A stretch of DNA of 64,000 nucleotides from Clostridium sp. DL-VIII (GTDB lineage Bacteria; Bacillota; Clostridia; Clostridiales; Clostridiaceae): the NCBI RefSeq assembly GCF_000230835.1, contig NZ_CM001240.1:4351779-4415778 (forward strand), in the 5' to 3' direction. The position numbers were made by a program, and so were the translations under genes. The notes under the pieces were generated by a model that was given only the letters and a program-made list of their open reading frames with translations, had not been told where the DNA came from and did not search any database. Numbering within the stretch: the first letter of the stretch is position 1; each line of letters opens with the position of its first letter. Shown here one piece after another: positions 27,233-35,622 of this stretch.

Positions 27233-28360
27233 CTATCTTATTAAAATTTCCTTTATAAATTCAGTTAATTCCCTTGCCGCCTTTTCATGAGCTAAAAGTC
27301 CCGGATGACTTCTAGCACCAACTGTTTCACTTGTTGTATTAGGTAGTTGAAAAACAGAAATCATCCTGTCATTTGTACTTTTCACATAAGAATCTACCGC
27401 GCGATAAATATATGGCATAAGCTCCAAACCTAACATTCCATACACCCATATAATATGTGCTTTCTTATTATATTTTCTAAGCTTAACAATGAAGTTTTCT
27501 ACTGACCTTTCAAAGGCTTCTATGTCTTCTTCATTAAAACTTCCATCATCATTTAATCTTTGCTTATAAATCTCTCCTGTTATTTCATCTTTCCATTCTG
27601 GATAATCAAACGCACCAGCATCATTTGTTCCGAGGTTAACTACGATGATGTCTGGCTGCCATAAACTAAAATCATTTTCATTTAAGGCACCTAATGCTTT
27701 ATTTTTCTCACCCTTAAGAACTCCACAGACTTTCTCATAATACTCAGGAATATTTTCATGTGGGTTATTATTCCAACTGGTTAGTACTCCCCAGCCACTT
27801 TGAGAAATAATTCTGTACTCTGCATTTAATGCTTCTGCTGTTATTGCTGTATAATTATTTACTGAACTAAAGAACATAGGAATCCAATCCTCTTCTTCTT
27901 TAGCCCCTATCGCTCCTTCTCCTGAAGTAATACTATCTCCTATAAATTCAATTTTATATGCCTTATCTTCAATAGGTAAAAATTCCCCATCAAATTTTAC
28001 TCTATGTATCTTCATATAGCAGTTTATATCTTCACTCATAGGCTGAACATCCTTTATTATACGGACATTTTTCATAGCATTTTCATCCATACCTCTAAAT
28101 ACACAAATCCAGTATTTTCCTCTGTTTAACATTTGCCTGCTTACAGGAACTGAATTAATTCTTATACTTATCCATTGTTCAAATATATCATAATCCGACT
28201 CTACTTCAATCCATAACTCGGAACCTTTTGCATTTAATTCAATCGCGCTTCCAGTCCAAAATAATGTTAATGGCTCAAGGCATCCAGTTGTTCTTCCATG
28301 AATTTTTAAATTGTTAATATCAGATAATTTATATGATTTTAATCTTTCATTTTCTTTCAT
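27233..28360 (-). CDS. SGNH esterase with N-terminal jelly roll (CE2-like)
   Basis: A 375-residue protein. Residues 1-140 look like the beta-sandwich that precedes the esterase domain in carbohydrate esterase family 2. Residues 145-375 form an SGNH hydrolase: the nucleophile block FIGDSITSGEG, block III VVNLGTNDAG and the catalytic His in GARSHPG. CE2 enzymes deacetylate plant polysaccharides or transfer acetyl groups. No signal peptide is present, so it acts in the cytoplasm or on imported oligosaccharides. IS copy 2 ends 16 bp before the ATG, just upstream of the AGGAGG site, so the natural promoter has been cut off. Confidence 0.8.
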   Translation of the reverse strand: MKENERLKSYKLSDINNLKIHGRTTGCLEPLTLFWTGSAIELNAKGSELWIEVESDYDIFEQWISIRINSVPVSRQMLNRGKYWICVFRGMDENAMKNVRIIKDVQPMSEDINCYMKIHRVKFDGEFLPIEDKAYKIEFIGDSITSGEGAIGAKEEEDWIPMFFSSVNNYTAITAEALNAEYRIISQSGWGVLTSWNNNPHENIPEYYEKVCGVLKGEKNKALGALNENDFSLWQPDIIVVNLGTNDAGAFDYPEWKDEITGEIYKQRLNDDGSFNEEDIEAFERSVENFIVKLRKYNKKAHIIWVYGMLGLELMPYIYRAVDSYVKSTNDRMISVFQLPNTTSETVGARSHPGLLAHEKAARELTEFIKEILIR

Positions 28361-28461
28361 TTTCTCTTCCTCCTATTATATAAATTTTAATTACAGGTTG
28401 CTATTTAAATTTCTCATATATGGACATACTAAAATATCAAATATTTAAGCAGGAGGTCCAT

Positions 28462-29220
28462 ATGAGAAAAAGATTAACTGTTAATACAAAGCATGCATCT
28501 TATGAAACTATAAAAGCGCTATATAAAAGTGAGAAAAATCCAAAAATTAAAACTAGATTATTAACTATATTGCATTTATTTGAAGGAAAATCTAGTGTTG
28601 AAATTTCTCTTCTTTTAAAACAATCTGATGCTACGATTAGAACGACTATTCATCGATATAATAAATTTGGATTAGAAGGCTTGAAAGACTTAGAGCACGC
28701 CCCAAAGAAAACAATTTTAACATCAGATGAACTTGCTATTGTTGATAATATTTTAAAAGAATCCCCCTATAATTCCGGTCTCAATTATAATAATTGGACT
28801 GGTGAACTTCTTGTAAATTGGGTAAGTTTAAACTTCAATAAAAAAATTTCACTTGGTACAGCTTATAATATATTTTCTAGACTTAACTACTCAAAAACTA
28901 GAGCTAAAAGATTAAGTAATAAAATTGATAAAGAAACTTTAACTAATTTTAGAGAAAAACTATCGAATTTGATAATATCAAAAGACGAAAATACTGTGAT
29001 TCTCTATGAAGATGAAGCTATTATAACATCAGAGCCGTCTGCGACTGCCGTTTGGACTAAAGTCGGAGTTCAGCCTATAGTTAAAACTTTACCAGGTGGC
29101 ACAAGAAAAAGAGCTGTTATATTTGGTGCTACTAACCCTGAGACCGGTGATCTTATCTATAAGATTTCTGATAAAGGAAATTCAGATAATTTTAAGTCTT
29201 TTTTAAAATACGGTCTCTGA
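28462..29220 (+). CDS. IS630-type transposase, N-terminal frame (copy 2)
   Basis: The translation is identical to that of copy 1, including the first DDE aspartate and the TGA stop after FLKYGL at 29218-29220. AGGAGG lies 5 nt before ATG 28462. Confidence 0.88.
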   Translation: MRKRLTVNTKHASYETIKALYKSEKNPKIKTRLLTILHLFEGKSSVEISLLLKQSDATIRTTIHRYNKFGLEGLKDLEHAPKKTILTSDELAIVDNILKESPYNSGLNYNNWTGELLVNWVSLNFNKKISLGTAYNIFSRLNYSKTRAKRLSNKIDKETLTNFREKLSNLIISKDENTVILYEDEAIITSEPSATAVWTKVGVQPIVKTLPGGTRKRAVIFGATNPETGDLIYKISDKGNSDNFKSFLKYGL

Positions 29221-29512
29221 AAATTATCAAAATAAAAAGGTTATATTCATCGCGGACAATGCTAGATATCATCATTTTAAAGGTATAGATGATTTCTTAG
29301 AAGGTATAGAAAATATTTCTTTTTTATACCTTCCACCATATTGTTCTGAGTTAAATGCAATTGAGCACCTTTGGAAAAACTTACGCCAAGCTGTAATTCA
29401 TAATACTGTATTTGAAGTTTTTTCTCAGTTAATTCAACAAATTAAGTCACATTTAGATGCATTAAATTTGGACAAGGGTAAACTAAAAAAGCTTTGTTAT
29501 TTTATACAGTAG
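29219..29512 (+). CDS. IS630-type transposase, C-terminal frame (copy 2)
   Basis: This is the +1 frame with FIADNARYHH and NAIEHLW, as in copy 1. It is reached only by a +1 shift at CTC-TGA-A. Confidence 0.8.
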   Translation, partial: ENYQNKKVIFIADNARYHHFKGIDDFLEGIENISFLYLPPYCSELNAIEHLWKNLRQAVIHNTVFEVFSQLIQQIKSHLDALNLDKGKLKKLCYFIQ

Positions 29513-29838
29513 GTTTACCCCGTATGATATTAGCAGTTAGTTATTAAAATTTATATAATTTATTTTATACTATCGATCATTTAATTTTATTAATACAAAA
29601 ATTCACAGTTAAGTTTTCATATATAATTACATTTCTTATTACTCTAATACATATCATAATACTTTCTTACAGCTTCTTCCACTAATCCTTATTGACTACA
29701 TGCTTTTTCTTTAATTAATTAGATTTATTTTTTGATAAATATCTATATTTTCTTTCAAAATATGGATATAGTTTTCTCATAAATTTTATTTTATTCTATA
29801 AATTTCGTGAATCCTTGCATAAATCAAACCGGAGAACA

Positions 29839-29885
29839 TGTCCATATATAGTGCTAAAAATATTTTGCAACACAACATATTGTAT
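29839..29885 (+). promoter_or_regulatory. Tandem NrdR boxes upstream of the ribonucleotide reductase
   Basis: ACACAACATATTGTAT at 29870-29885 matches 14 of 16 positions of the NrdR box consensus ACACWATATNTWGTGT. Exactly 31 bp upstream, 29839-29854 has the core ATATATAGTG (11 of 16). Paired boxes about 31 bp apart are the hallmark of NrdR, the ATP/dATP-sensing repressor of ribonucleotide reductase genes. The stretch 29558-29838 between the IS and the boxes holds no recognisable gene. Confidence 0.65.
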
Positions 29886-29908
29886 TTATCAAATAAATGT
29901 TTTAAAAT
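29880..29908 (+). promoter_or_regulatory. Promoter of the ribonucleotide reductase
   Basis: TTGTAT (29880-29885) and TAAAAT (29903-29908) are 17 bp apart. The -35 overlaps the downstream NrdR box, consistent with repression. The transcript leader is about 95 nt. I found no B12 box, so no cobalamin riboswitch is claimed. Confidence 0.5.
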
Positions 29909-30009
29909 AATAATATCTTTTTCATATGAAAATATTATAACTAGAAATAATATAAGGTTTTATAAGAAATTCTTAGACTCTATAAAAACTTATACTTGGA
30001 GGAATATAC

Positions 30010-32103
30010 ATGAGTAAAATATTATCGGAAAAATTCTTGAGTAAATATAGAGAGGTTGAAAAAACACCTTTAAGTAATATTGGTGAATTCGTATATTTAA
30101 GAACTTACTCAAGATATTTAAATGACAAAAAAAGAAGAGAAAATTGGTTTGAAACAGTTCTTAGAACAACAGAATATAATATTGAACTTGGTATTGAATT
30201 TAAAAAGAAGCATGGATTAGATATAAATCTACAAAATGAAACAAAGGAAGCTGAACTTTTATTTGATAACTTATACAATTTAAGAACTTTTACATCAGGA
30301 AGAACTCTCTATATGGGTGGAACAGATATAGTAAAGGAATACCCTCTTTCAAATTATAACTGCTCTTTTACAATGATTGAAAAGTTCCATGATTTTGTAG
30401 ATGTATTTTATCTTCTTATGGTTGGCTCTGGTGTAGGAGTTAGAATTGATAGTGACTTAATCTCTAAGATGCCTAAAATAAGAAAAATAGCATTGCTTGG
30501 ACAATATACTGAAGATGTTCATAAATATATGCCAAAAGAATATATGGAAGACACAAAGCTTATTATAGATGATAAAGATTCATCTGTTGCTGCCATTAAG
30601 GTTGGTGATAGTAAAGAAGGCTGGTGCGCTGCTCTAGAAACATATTTTCAATTAGTTACAGCTCCTGAGTATGAAAACATACATAAAATCATAATTGATT
30701 ATAGTTATGTCAGACCAGAAGGTGAACGCTTAAAGAGATTTGGTGGTAGGGCGTCTGGGCACAATTCATTAAAAAGAATGTTTGAAAAGATTAATAAAGT
30801 CTGCAATAAGCTCACAGATGGCAGCTTAAAGTCACTTGATGTTTTAGATATAGCAACAATAATAAGTGAAAATGTAGTTTCTGGTGGTGTACGTCGTAGT
30901 GCCATGATGATTATCTGTGATGAGGATGATTATGATGTAATAAATGCTAAAAGTAATCTTTACAAAATAGTTGATGGAAATTGGATTGAGAACTCAGAAG
31001 TTTCTCATAGAAAAATGAGCAACAATTCTGTATTGTACAAAGAGAAACCTTCATTAGATAAAATAAAGGAAATATTAAACTCCATAAAAATTAATGGTGA
31101 ACCGGGCTTTATTAATGGTATGGAAGCCAAAAAAAGAAAATCTACTTTTAAAGGATGCAACCCATGTGGAGAAATTTTACTCAATTCACATCAATGTTGC
31201 AACTTATCTACAAATAATTTAGTGGCCTTTGTAAATAACGATCATGAATTAGATATTAAACACTTGGAAGAAATAATAAAATTATCTGCAAGAGTGGCTA
31301 TAAGAATGACCTTAGTAAATGTTGAACTTCCAGATTGGGATAAGATTATGCAGGCTGATAGGATAGTCGGAATTTCCTTAACTGGCATGATGGATATGAT
31401 AAACAAAACTAATATGAGCTATGAAGAGTTAGGAAAATTATTAAAGCACCTCCGAGAAGTTGTAAAAAATGAAGGTAATAGATATTGCGCCGAGCTTGGA
31501 ATTTCAGCACCAGAACTTATGACTACAATTAAACCGGAAGGTTCACTTTCAACACTTCCATGTGTAAGTTCTGGAATACATTATTCACATTCTAATTATT
31601 ATATTAGAAGAGTTAGAATTTCTGTATCTGATCCATTATACAAAATGATAGAAAAATTAAAATGCTATCCTATTTATAATGAAAATGGGCAAAGCGATGA
31701 AAACTGCACAACAAAAGTTATAGAGTTTCCAATAAAAGCTCCTGACGGAAAAACAAAATATGATGTTGGAGCTATAGAACAACTCGAACTTTATAAACTT
31801 TCAATGATAAATTGGACTGATCATAACACTTCAATAACTGTACATGTAAGAGATGATGAATGGGAAGCTGTTGCAAATTGGTTATATGAAAACTTTGATT
31901 ATGTCGTTGGTATAACTTTCCTTCCGCTGATGGATGAAACTTATCCGCTTTTACCTTATGAATCTACAACAAAAGAAGATTATGAGGAACGTGTAAAAAA
32001 TATTAAACCTATAGACTATGAACTGCTCGCAGAACTAGATGATGATGAAGAGCATGAAATTATTGATAAAGAATGTGCTAATGGAGTTTGTCCTGTACGA
32101 TAA
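30010..32103 (+). CDS. nrdJ: Adenosylcobalamin-dependent ribonucleoside-triphosphate reductase (class II)
   Basis: A 697-residue monomeric class II ribonucleotide reductase, making dNTPs from NTPs with an adenosylcobalamin-derived thiyl radical. Key residues fit the Lactobacillus leichmannii enzyme: C118 (NYNCSF) and C397 (QCCNLSTNN) as the reducing pair, C386 (GCNPCGEI) as the radical cysteine, 11 residues before C397, and a C-terminal shuttle pair C689/C694 (CANGVC). RBS GGAGG lies before ATG 30010. It works without oxygen. It is monocistronic with its own terminator and probably under NrdR control. Confidence 0.94.
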   Translation: MSKILSEKFLSKYREVEKTPLSNIGEFVYLRTYSRYLNDKKRRENWFETVLRTTEYNIELGIEFKKKHGLDINLQNETKEAELLFDNLYNLRTFTSGRTLYMGGTDIVKEYPLSNYNCSFTMIEKFHDFVDVFYLLMVGSGVGVRIDSDLISKMPKIRKIALLGQYTEDVHKYMPKEYMEDTKLIIDDKDSSVAAIKVGDSKEGWCAALETYFQLVTAPEYENIHKIIIDYSYVRPEGERLKRFGGRASGHNSLKRMFEKINKVCNKLTDGSLKSLDVLDIATIISENVVSGGVRRSAMMIICDEDDYDVINAKSNLYKIVDGNWIENSEVSHRKMSNNSVLYKEKPSLDKIKEILNSIKINGEPGFINGMEAKKRKSTFKGCNPCGEILLNSHQCCNLSTNNLVAFVNNDHELDIKHLEEIIKLSARVAIRMTLVNVELPDWDKIMQADRIVGISLTGMMDMINKTNMSYEELGKLLKHLREVVKNEGNRYCAELGISAPELMTTIKPEGSLSTLPCVSSGIHYSHSNYYIRRVRISVSDPLYKMIEKLKCYPIYNENGQSDENCTTKVIEFPIKAPDGKTKYDVGAIEQLELYKLSMINWTDHNTSITVHVRDDEWEAVANWLYENFDYVVGITFLPLMDETYPLLPYESTTKEDYEERVKNIKPIDYELLAELDDDEEHEIIDKECANGVCPVR

Positions 32104-32116
32104 TAAATATAATTTT

Positions 32117-32147
32117 AGCCAGCACCTTTTAACGGTGCTGGCTTTCA
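32117..32147 (+). terminator. Terminator after nrdJ
   Basis: A perfect 10-bp GC-rich stem (AGCCAGCACC/GGTGCTGGCT, 7-nt loop) is followed by TTCACATTT. Confidence 0.75.
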
Positions 32148-32263
32148 CATTTGATTATTAAAAATAATCTTTAGGCATCTTAATCCAACGTTAATCAAAA
32201 TTCCTGCATGGAATTACGAATTTTTACTCAAGAATTATATTCCTCTCAATTCAATTGTAGATA

Positions 32264-32815
32264 CTATTCTAATAAATAGATTGTTGTATATTTTCTTCCA
32301 AATTCTTCGGCTTCTTCATAAGTTGGCACCCATACATCTATTACGTATGTACCATCTTTCTTTATTTTAATTGCTCCACCTCTATCTTCAACATCAAATA
32401 TACCATCGGCTTTATAATTTGTTAAGTCTGGAATGTAAATTTTACTTCCAAGTGGTATTTTCGATGGAGCTGCAATAACCCCTAACCTAGTTTTCGTCTG
32501 CATTGCTGTTTGTGCTCCCCAGTTTCCTGAACATTTTGGATCATTAGAGTATGCAGTTAATTCAGCCTTTATTGGCACACCTATCGGTTTTTGGTTTTCT
32601 TGAGCTTTTGTCGGTGCAGCTTCAACCTTTTCAGTTTCTGCTGGTGTTTCATTTATGTCATTCGCTGAAATCTCAGTATTTTCCTTCGCTGGATCTTCAT
32701 GCCTTTCTGTTTCAGCATTTTCCATCTCAGAACTATCGACATATTTGCTTGTAACAGTTTTATTTATAATAAAATCTTTTTGTTTAACATTCAAATAATC
32801 TGCTCCGAGATTCAT
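32264..32815 (-). CDS. 3D-domain protein, signal sequence probably broken by a stop codon
   Basis: The 183 residues end in a 3D (Asp-Asp-Asp) domain: ELTAYSNDPKCSG, GVIAAPSKIPLGSKIYIP, DGIFDVEDRGGAIK and YVIDVWV. This is the double-psi-beta-barrel seen in lytic transglycosylase-like cell-wall proteins. A Glu/Thr-rich linker precedes it. Upstream of ATG 32815 the same frame reads NLLKVIFLLVVFH, a hydrophobic signal segment. Before that come a TGA (32857-32855) and then TTG 32872 with AAGGAG 7 nt upstream. The original product therefore probably began at 32872 and was exported; the TGA at codon 6 would now prevent that. An RBS for the internal ATG is weak. Confidence 0.75.
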   Translation of the reverse strand: MNLGADYLNVKQKDFIINKTVTSKYVDSSEMENAETERHEDPAKENTEISANDINETPAETEKVEAAPTKAQENQKPIGVPIKAELTAYSNDPKCSGNWGAQTAMQTKTRLGVIAAPSKIPLGSKIYIPDLTNYKADGIFDVEDRGGAIKIKKDGTYVIDVWVPTYEEAEEFGRKYTTIYLLE

Positions 32816-33092
32816 ATGAAATACTACTAAAAGAAATATTACTTTTAGTAAATTTCAATTAAATTTTATCAAACAACCACTCCTTGTGTTTTATTTGCAG
32901 TTTGCAAACTTATACATTTTTCGACTGCATTAGTCACCGATATGGCATTTCCACTTATTATAATCTAATATTTTTTTTAAGTCAAGGGTAAACTTTGTTA
33001 TATATAGAAAAAAGTTATAATTATATTAAATTTAATACTTGTATTTTAGTAATAAACATACAACTAACAAAACCCAAAATATCACTAAGAAA

Positions 33093-33257
33093 TCACTTTT
33101 TTAATTTCTTGGTATATTCAAAGAATTTCAATACCCCTATTGAAATTAAGCCACCATACATTATAAACCCTTCAAAAGCCCCGTAGCCAAATATACTCCC
33201 AATCTGACGACAATTACTATAAATATAATTAAACACCTTCATATCTAGACCGAACAT
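33093..33257 (-). CDS. Small protein (54 residues), hypothetical
   Basis: The frame begins MFGLDMKVFNYIYSN, has a glycine-rich hydrophobic middle (GFIMYGGLISIGVLKFF) and ends in a basic tail (EYTKKLKK). AAGGAA lies 9 nt before the ATG. It looks like a small single-span membrane protein. The G-rich codons in an otherwise very AT-rich stretch favour real coding sequence. No family recognised. Confidence 0.5.
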   Translation of the reverse strand: MFGLDMKVFNYIYSNCRQIGSIFGYGAFEGFIMYGGLISIGVLKFFEYTKKLKK

Positions 33258-33382
33258 ATTTTTTCATTCCTTATAAATTTATATCTATGTAAAATATATG
33301 TGTTAGGAAATATAAACTTTACTAGCCGCTTGTCGTTTTTATACTATATATTAACTAATCAATCTCAATATATAAATTTTTT

Positions 33383-33712
33383 CTAAACTAATTCTGGCTC
33401 ACGAACCTCACCATATATAGCTGAAATGGTGCCAAGTGTATTCTGGGGTGCCGGATCTAATGGGTAATATCCCTTTCTGACCATATATTGCCAAACTTCA
33501 TATGCATGATTACAGCTCATAGTAAAAGCATCCTTCAAAAATTCAACCTTCATATTATAATCTTGAATATGTGCTGGAAAATGAGATTATATCATTACTT
33601 TTAATTTCATATCTTGGGATGCATTTATAAACATAGCCATGTTTGTTATAGAATTTACACAACTTATAGTTAATTCATGTAAATCATGCATTTCGTGACC
33701 ACCTAATTGCAT
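33383..33712 (-). pseudogene. CotF-family spore coat protein, broken
   Basis: The frame starts MQLGGHEMHDLHEL after AGGAGGT, as clostridial CotF-type coat proteins do, and reads through NMAMFINASQDMKLKVMI to a TAA at 33589-33587. It resumes SHFPAHIQDYNMKVEF, DAFTMSCNHAYEVWQYMV and RKGYYPLDP. Both halves are in one frame. Against the family pattern I recall, a middle part is also missing between KVEF and LKDAFTM. The gene therefore carries a nonsense codon and probably an internal deletion. Intact members are deposited on the spore surface. Confidence 0.75.
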
Positions 33713-34101
33713 AACAATTACCTCCTAATTTAATATTATTGTTTATACAACAAATAATTTGCCACTAGGAGATTATTTTTATACTATTATTTATCTACAA
33801 TATCGTATTATATACTATCCTAACCAATCGCCATCATGGCGAAATTATTATATTGAATAGAAATATAAGGTGCAGTGACTAAAAGAACTGCATTTTTAAT
33901 TTCAAATCATTTATAAAAAATTATTATTCCGATAATATTATATAATAAAACATTTTCACAGTCTAATTTAAATAACTTACAGACTTTGTTAAAACATTGA
34001 TTATTATATCAATAATGGTAGCTTTGCTCTAAAACACTCCCTCTGATTGGTTAGTTTTTTAACAAGCCCTAACAAAATTTCAGAAAATTCTAAATATCCT
34101 A
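33713..34101. other. Non-coding AT-rich stretch with an orphan terminator
   Basis: No gene is visible on either strand. A plus-strand hairpin TGCAGT/ACTGCA (33871-33892) is followed by TTTTTAATTT, and CGCCA/TGGCG lies near 33827-33839. Together these could be the 3' end of a small RNA, but no promoter was identified. Confidence 0.3.
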
Positions 34102-34130
34102 TTGAATTAATAGTAACATATTGTTATAAT
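34102..34130 (+). promoter_or_regulatory. Promoter upstream of the aldehyde dehydrogenase fragment
   Basis: TTGAAT (34102-34107) and TATAAT (34125-34130) are 17 bp apart, a good vegetative promoter. The leader to the ATG at 34281 is about 145 nt and contains the palindrome ATTAACGTTAAT. Confidence 0.55.
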
Positions 34131-34280
34131 ATTGAATAAGATATAGAGAAATCAATATATATTTTTTCTTTATAATTGTTAAAATATTAACGTTAATTAT
34201 TTAACTTTATTCTATTTTTTCGCAATACTATAACTTTTATAAAAATTATATTTATTAATTAGGGAAAAGGGGAGATAAAA

Positions 34281-34916
34281 ATGATGATAATAAAGAAGCC
34301 ACTCCAATATGCAACTGTAATAGATCGTCAAGGGGACTGCGGTGTATTTGACACTATGGATGATGCCATTAGATTAGCCTGTGTAGCCGCAGAAGAATAC
34401 TCTAATCTTGATACTAACAAAAGGAATGATATCACAAATGCAGCTATTAGCACACTAAATAATCACCTCGAGGAACTCAGCACCATGTTCTGCAAAGAAA
34501 TAGGACAAGATTCATATGATGAAATTCTTCATGATAACATTGCTGCATTGAATAATTACAAAAACTATTCAATACTATCTACGAATAATAAATTAAATGC
34601 TTATAATGATTCTTGCTTAGTTAGCGGAATAATTATTGAATCTTCAAATTCACTTGAAACTATAATTCAAAATAGCATTTTAACTCTTAAATCTGGAAAT
34701 GCGATTGTATTTTCATCAAATAAAAATATGAAAAATGTGTTTTCTTACGCTATTAAACTCATCAATAATGCCATAGAAGCTATAGGTGGCCCTAAAAATC
34801 TTGTAGTTACAGTGAAAGAACCTAGTAACGAAAGTACTAATATCTTAATTGAAAACGAAAAGGTAACCTTAATCTCAGCAATAAATAGTTGTAATGAAGA
34901 AAAGGTAGCGCTTTAA
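34281..34916 (+). CDS. Truncated CoA-acylating aldehyde dehydrogenase (N-terminal half only)
   Basis: The 211 residues align with the cofactor-binding half of EutE/PduP/Ald-type CoA-acylating aldehyde dehydrogenases: GVFDTMDDAIRLACVAAEEY at the start, then LKSGNAIVFSSNKNMK, IGGPKNLVVTVKEPSNESTN and KVTLISA. The family is about 460-480 residues, and the catalytic cysteine half is missing. The stop is followed by a strong terminator, not by the missing half. It keeps a strong promoter and RBS (AGGGGAG), so it may be a dead remnant or a non-catalytic paralogue with another role. Confidence 0.65.
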   Translation: MMIIKKPLQYATVIDRQGDCGVFDTMDDAIRLACVAAEEYSNLDTNKRNDITNAAISTLNNHLEELSTMFCKEIGQDSYDEILHDNIAALNNYKNYSILSTNNKLNAYNDSCLVSGIIIESSNSLETIIQNSILTLKSGNAIVFSSNKNMKNVFSYAIKLINNAIEAIGGPKNLVVTVKEPSNESTNILIENEKVTLISAINSCNEEKVAL

Positions 34917-34973
34917 TATGATGACAATAATTAAATTTCTCACAAGGAAATTTAATTCACCTTTGAAACTCTG

Positions 34974-35054
34974 AGTGAAATATATAATGGAAAATCATAT
35001 CATAGATAATGATATAAAAAGTTTACTTTATCCATTATATTTTCACTTTTTTTA
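34974..35054 (+). terminator. Long terminator hairpin
   Basis: AGTGAAATATATAATGGA pairs with TCCATTATATTTTCACT (one bulge) around an inner ATCAT...ATGAT hairpin, followed by seven T. It terminates the aldehyde dehydrogenase fragment. Confidence 0.7.
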
Positions 35055-35097
35055 AATAATTACATTTTTACCAAGTTAGAAATTATGTTTTTTAATA

Positions 35098-35129
35098 TAA
35101 AAAGCCATCCTCTCAGGGATAGCTTTTCG
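35098..35129 (-). terminator. Terminator of the receiver-protein operon
   Basis: AAAAGC-ATCC/GGAT-GCTTTTT on the minus strand, with one internal mismatch, lies 68 bp after the response-regulator stop codon. Confidence 0.6.
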
Positions 35130-35196
35130 TTTATCATCTTTAATTATGTACGCAACTACTTATTATGTATGAAGTTTATTTAAAACACTGTTCTAA

Positions 35197-35559
35197 TTAT
35201 TTATATTTTTCTAACAACTGTAATAATTCCTCAGTTTCAAAAGGTTTCTTAAGGTAACTCTTTGCTCCAAGCTCTAGACACTCATCTTTTACATCTTCAT
35301 ATCCAACTGCTGAAATAACAATTACAACCGCTTCAGGATTTATTCTCATTATTTCTGTTAATACATCAATCCCATCTTTTCTAAGCTCAGACATATTTAG
35401 ATCCAAAATAACAATTTCTGGATTTGCGCTGTTAAATGTCTCAATCGCCTCATCCTTAGTGGATGCTTCAAGCATTATATATGTACCACCTTTTTTAACT
35501 ATCTTTTTTACAAACATCCTCATGTACGACGAATCATCTACTATTAATACCTTTTTCAT
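35197..35559 (-). CDS. Single-domain response regulator (CheY-like)
   Basis: A 120-residue receiver domain: acidic pocket VDDSS, phospho-acceptor Asp in IVILDLNMSE, conserved Thr/Ser replaced by the VISAVG segment, and Lys in YLKKPFE. There is no output domain, so it acts by protein contact. It is the last gene of a three-gene minus-strand cluster behind a hybrid kinase with an HPt domain, which is its most likely phosphodonor. RBS AAGGAG. Confidence 0.9.
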   Translation of the reverse strand: MKKVLIVDDSSYMRMFVKKIVKKGGTYIMLEASTKDEAIETFNSANPEIVILDLNMSELRKDGIDVLTEIMRINPEAVVIVISAVGYEDVKDECLELGAKSYLKKPFETEELLQLLEKYK

Positions 35560-35622
35560 ATTAAAAACTCCTTTGTACCTTTTAATTTTTAAATCTATTT
35601 ATTAATTTTTAATATCTGTTTA

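Larger units (their letters stand above)
28377..29557 (+). mobile_element. IS630-family insertion sequence, copy 2 (1181 bp)
   Basis: Same length, ends and orientation as the copy at 8621-9801; no difference was found in the stretches compared by eye. Flanking sequences differ from copy 1 directly outside TATATAAATT, which fixes the borders. It lies between the esterase gene and its former promoter. Confidence 0.9.

Noticed and set aside
29558..30009. Cobalamin riboswitch before the B12-dependent reductase
   Set aside because: No B12 box (GCCACTG-like) occurs; NrdR boxes explain the region better.
32995..33186. 62-codon plus-strand frame
   Set aside because: It is antisense to the better-supported 54-residue gene and has no RBS.
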